64,000 nt of DNA from Paulownia fortunei (taxonomy: Eukaryota; Streptophyta; Magnoliopsida; Lamiales; Paulowniaceae). The notes below the pieces were generated by a model that was given only the letters and a program-made list of their open reading frames with translations, was not told the DNA's origin and searched no databases. A program made the position numbers and the translations under genes. Positions 63,003 to 64,000 of the stretch are shown here, in pieces; within the stretch, counting starts at the first letter, position 1, and each line of letters begins with the position of its first letter. The DNA is taken from positions 31,999,565 to 32,063,564 of the forward strand of contig CM033106.1 in NCBI GenBank assembly GCA_019321725.1. The letters are read 5' to 3'.

Positions 63003-63882
63003 GTTTAGGGTTTAGGGTTTAGGGTTTAGGGTTTAGGGTTTAGGGTTTAGGGTTAGGGTTTAGGGTTTAGGGTTTAGGGTTTAGGGTTTAGGGTTTAGGG
63101 TTTAGGGTTTAAGGGTTTAGGGTTTAGGGTTAGGTTTAGGGTTTAGGGTTTAGGGTTTAGGGTTTTAGGGTTTAGGGTTTAGGGTTTAGGTTTAGGGTTT
63201 AGGGTTTAGGGTTAGGGTTTAGGGTTTAGGGTTTAGGGTTTAGGGTTTAGGTTCAGTTTAGGGTTTAGGGTTTAAGGGTTTAGGGTTTAGGGTTTAGGGT
63301 TCAGTTTAGGGTTAGGGTTCAAGTTTAGGGTTTAGGGTTTAGGGTTTAGGGTTTAGGGTTAGGGTTTAGGGTTTTAGGGTTTAGGGTTTAGGGTTCAGTT
63401 TAGGTTTAGGGTTTAGGGTTTAGGGTTTAGGGTTTAGGGTTCAGGGTTCAGTTTAGGGTTTAAGGGTTCAGGGTTTAGGGTTTAGGGTTTACGGTTTAGG
63501 GTTTAGGGTTTAGGGTTCAGTTTAGGTTTAGGGTTTAGGGTTTAGGGTTAGGGTTTAGGGTTTAGGGTTTAGGGTTTAGGGTTTAGGGTTTAGGGTTCAG
63601 GGTTTAGGGTTTAGGGTTTGGTTTAGGGTTTAGGGTTTAGGGTTTAGGGTTTAGGGTTCAGTTTAGGGTTAGGGTTTAGGGTTTAGGGTTTAGGGTTTAG
63701 GGTTTAGGGTTTAGGGTTCAGGGTTCAGTTTAGGGTTTAGGGTTCAGGGTTTACGGTTTAGGGTTTAGGGTTTAGGTTCAGTTTAGGGTTTAGGGTTTAG
63801 GGTTTAGGTTTTAGGGTTCAGGGTTTAGGTTTAGGGTTAGGGTTTAGGGTTTAGGGTTCAGTTTAGGGTTTAGGGTTTAGGG

Positions 63883-64000
63883 TTTTTTTTTTTTTTTTTT
63901 TTTTTTTTGAAACACCCATGGGGGTGAGGGATTAAGGCAATGATCCCCAACCTGTAGATATAACCGTGAAAAATCGTTACAAGAAAAGTTACAAGAGTCC
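63883..64000 (-). mobile_element. LINE-3: 3' end of a third LINE, cut by the window edge
   Basis: A run of 26 T (63883-63908) follows TTTAGGG directly, then 92 bp that match the 3' UTR of LINE-2 (57505 onward) with only three differences, all transitions at C of CG or CCG on one strand or the other. It is the poly(A) end of a LINE in the same minus orientation. Coding parts would lie beyond 64000. The longer poly-T and close match to LINE-2 suggest a young copy. Confidence 0.95.
63913..63947 (-). promoter_or_regulatory. Paired 3' UTR hairpins before the poly(A) of LINE-3
   Basis: CACCC (63913-63917) pairs with GGGTG (63922-63926), and GGGAT (63928-63932) pairs with ATCCC (63943-63947). The stems are identical to LINE-2. 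The loop of the second is TAAGGCAATG, one transition from the loop of LINE-1 and LINE-2. Confidence 0.65.

Larger units (their letters stand above)
61184..63882 (+). repeat. Long telomere-type (TTTAGGG)n tract 3 with variants
   Basis: About 2.7 kb of plant telomere repeat has the G-rich strand on +. Perfect TTTAGGG runs are mixed with TTAGGG, TTTTAGGG, TTTAAGGG, TTCAGGG, TTTGGGG, TTTACGG and the compound TTCAGTTTAGGG, which recurs throughout. A short departure at about 61248-61285 (AGTTTTTAGCAGTTTTAGG) is the only clearly non-telomeric insert. The tract is bounded by the truncated 5' end of LINE-2 and the poly-T of LINE-3, so it is internal in this sequence although it has the length and purity of real telomeric DNA. 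Confidence 0.97.

Noticed and set aside
61184..63882. The actual chromosome terminus
   Set aside because: The G-strand polarity is right for an end, but the tract is followed by another LINE at 63883, so in this sequence it is internal.

Overview
The window looks like subtelomeric or chromosome-end heterochromatin of a flowering plant, probably a eudicot. The evidence is the plant-type telomere repeat TTTAGGG, plant L1-clade LINEs (DUF4283/zinc-knuckle ORF1; endonuclease, RT, zf-RVT and RNase H in ORF2), and a long LTR of plant Ty3/gypsy (Tekay/Del chromovirus-like) type. I found no intact host gene, no tRNA or rRNA, and no bacterial or organellar sequence. The species cannot be named from what is visible.

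Layout: 1-203 is short non-satellite flank. 204-50289 is one very AT-rich satellite family with a monomer of about 350 bp, about 135 copies in all, usually with a GGTACC (KpnI) site. Each monomer is a diverged dimer of two halves (about 185 + 165 bp). The array is in four blocks of alternating orientation: + (204-5637), - (5638-7545), + (7546-29081), - (29082-50289). It contains several recent local amplifications (3 x 354 bp at 24.7-25.7 kb; 2 x 355 bp at 31.1-31.8 kb; 2 x about 1069 bp at 47.8-49.9 kb) and older multi-monomer repeats. The last block is interrupted by a 2595-bp solo LTR (40722-43316) with a near-perfect 5-bp target duplication.

At 50288-50290 the satellite stops mid-monomer and joins telomeric TTTAGGG repeats. 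From there to the end telomeric tracts alternate with LINEs: telomere (50288-50439), LINE-1 (50440-57387, about 6.9 kb, near full length), telomere (57388-57490), LINE-2 (57491-61183, 5'-truncated), telomere with many variants (61184-63882, 2.7 kb), then the 3' end of LINE-3 (63883-64000, cut by the window edge). All three LINEs lie on the minus strand, each with its poly(A) end (poly-T on +) fused to the 3' side of G-rich telomeric strand. The G-rich strand runs left to right, so the ancestral chromosome end was to the right, and each LINE sits as if the telomeric 3' strand had primed its reverse transcription. The LINE ORFs are all broken, many of them by TGG-to-TAG and CGA-to-TGA changes, the expected decay of methylated heterochromatin.

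The most interesting point is this repeated telomere/LINE nesting with constant orientation, together with two small hairpins just before the poly(A) of all three LINEs that are kept by compensatory base changes. It suggests a plant LINE lineage that repeatedly lands in, or on, telomeres.
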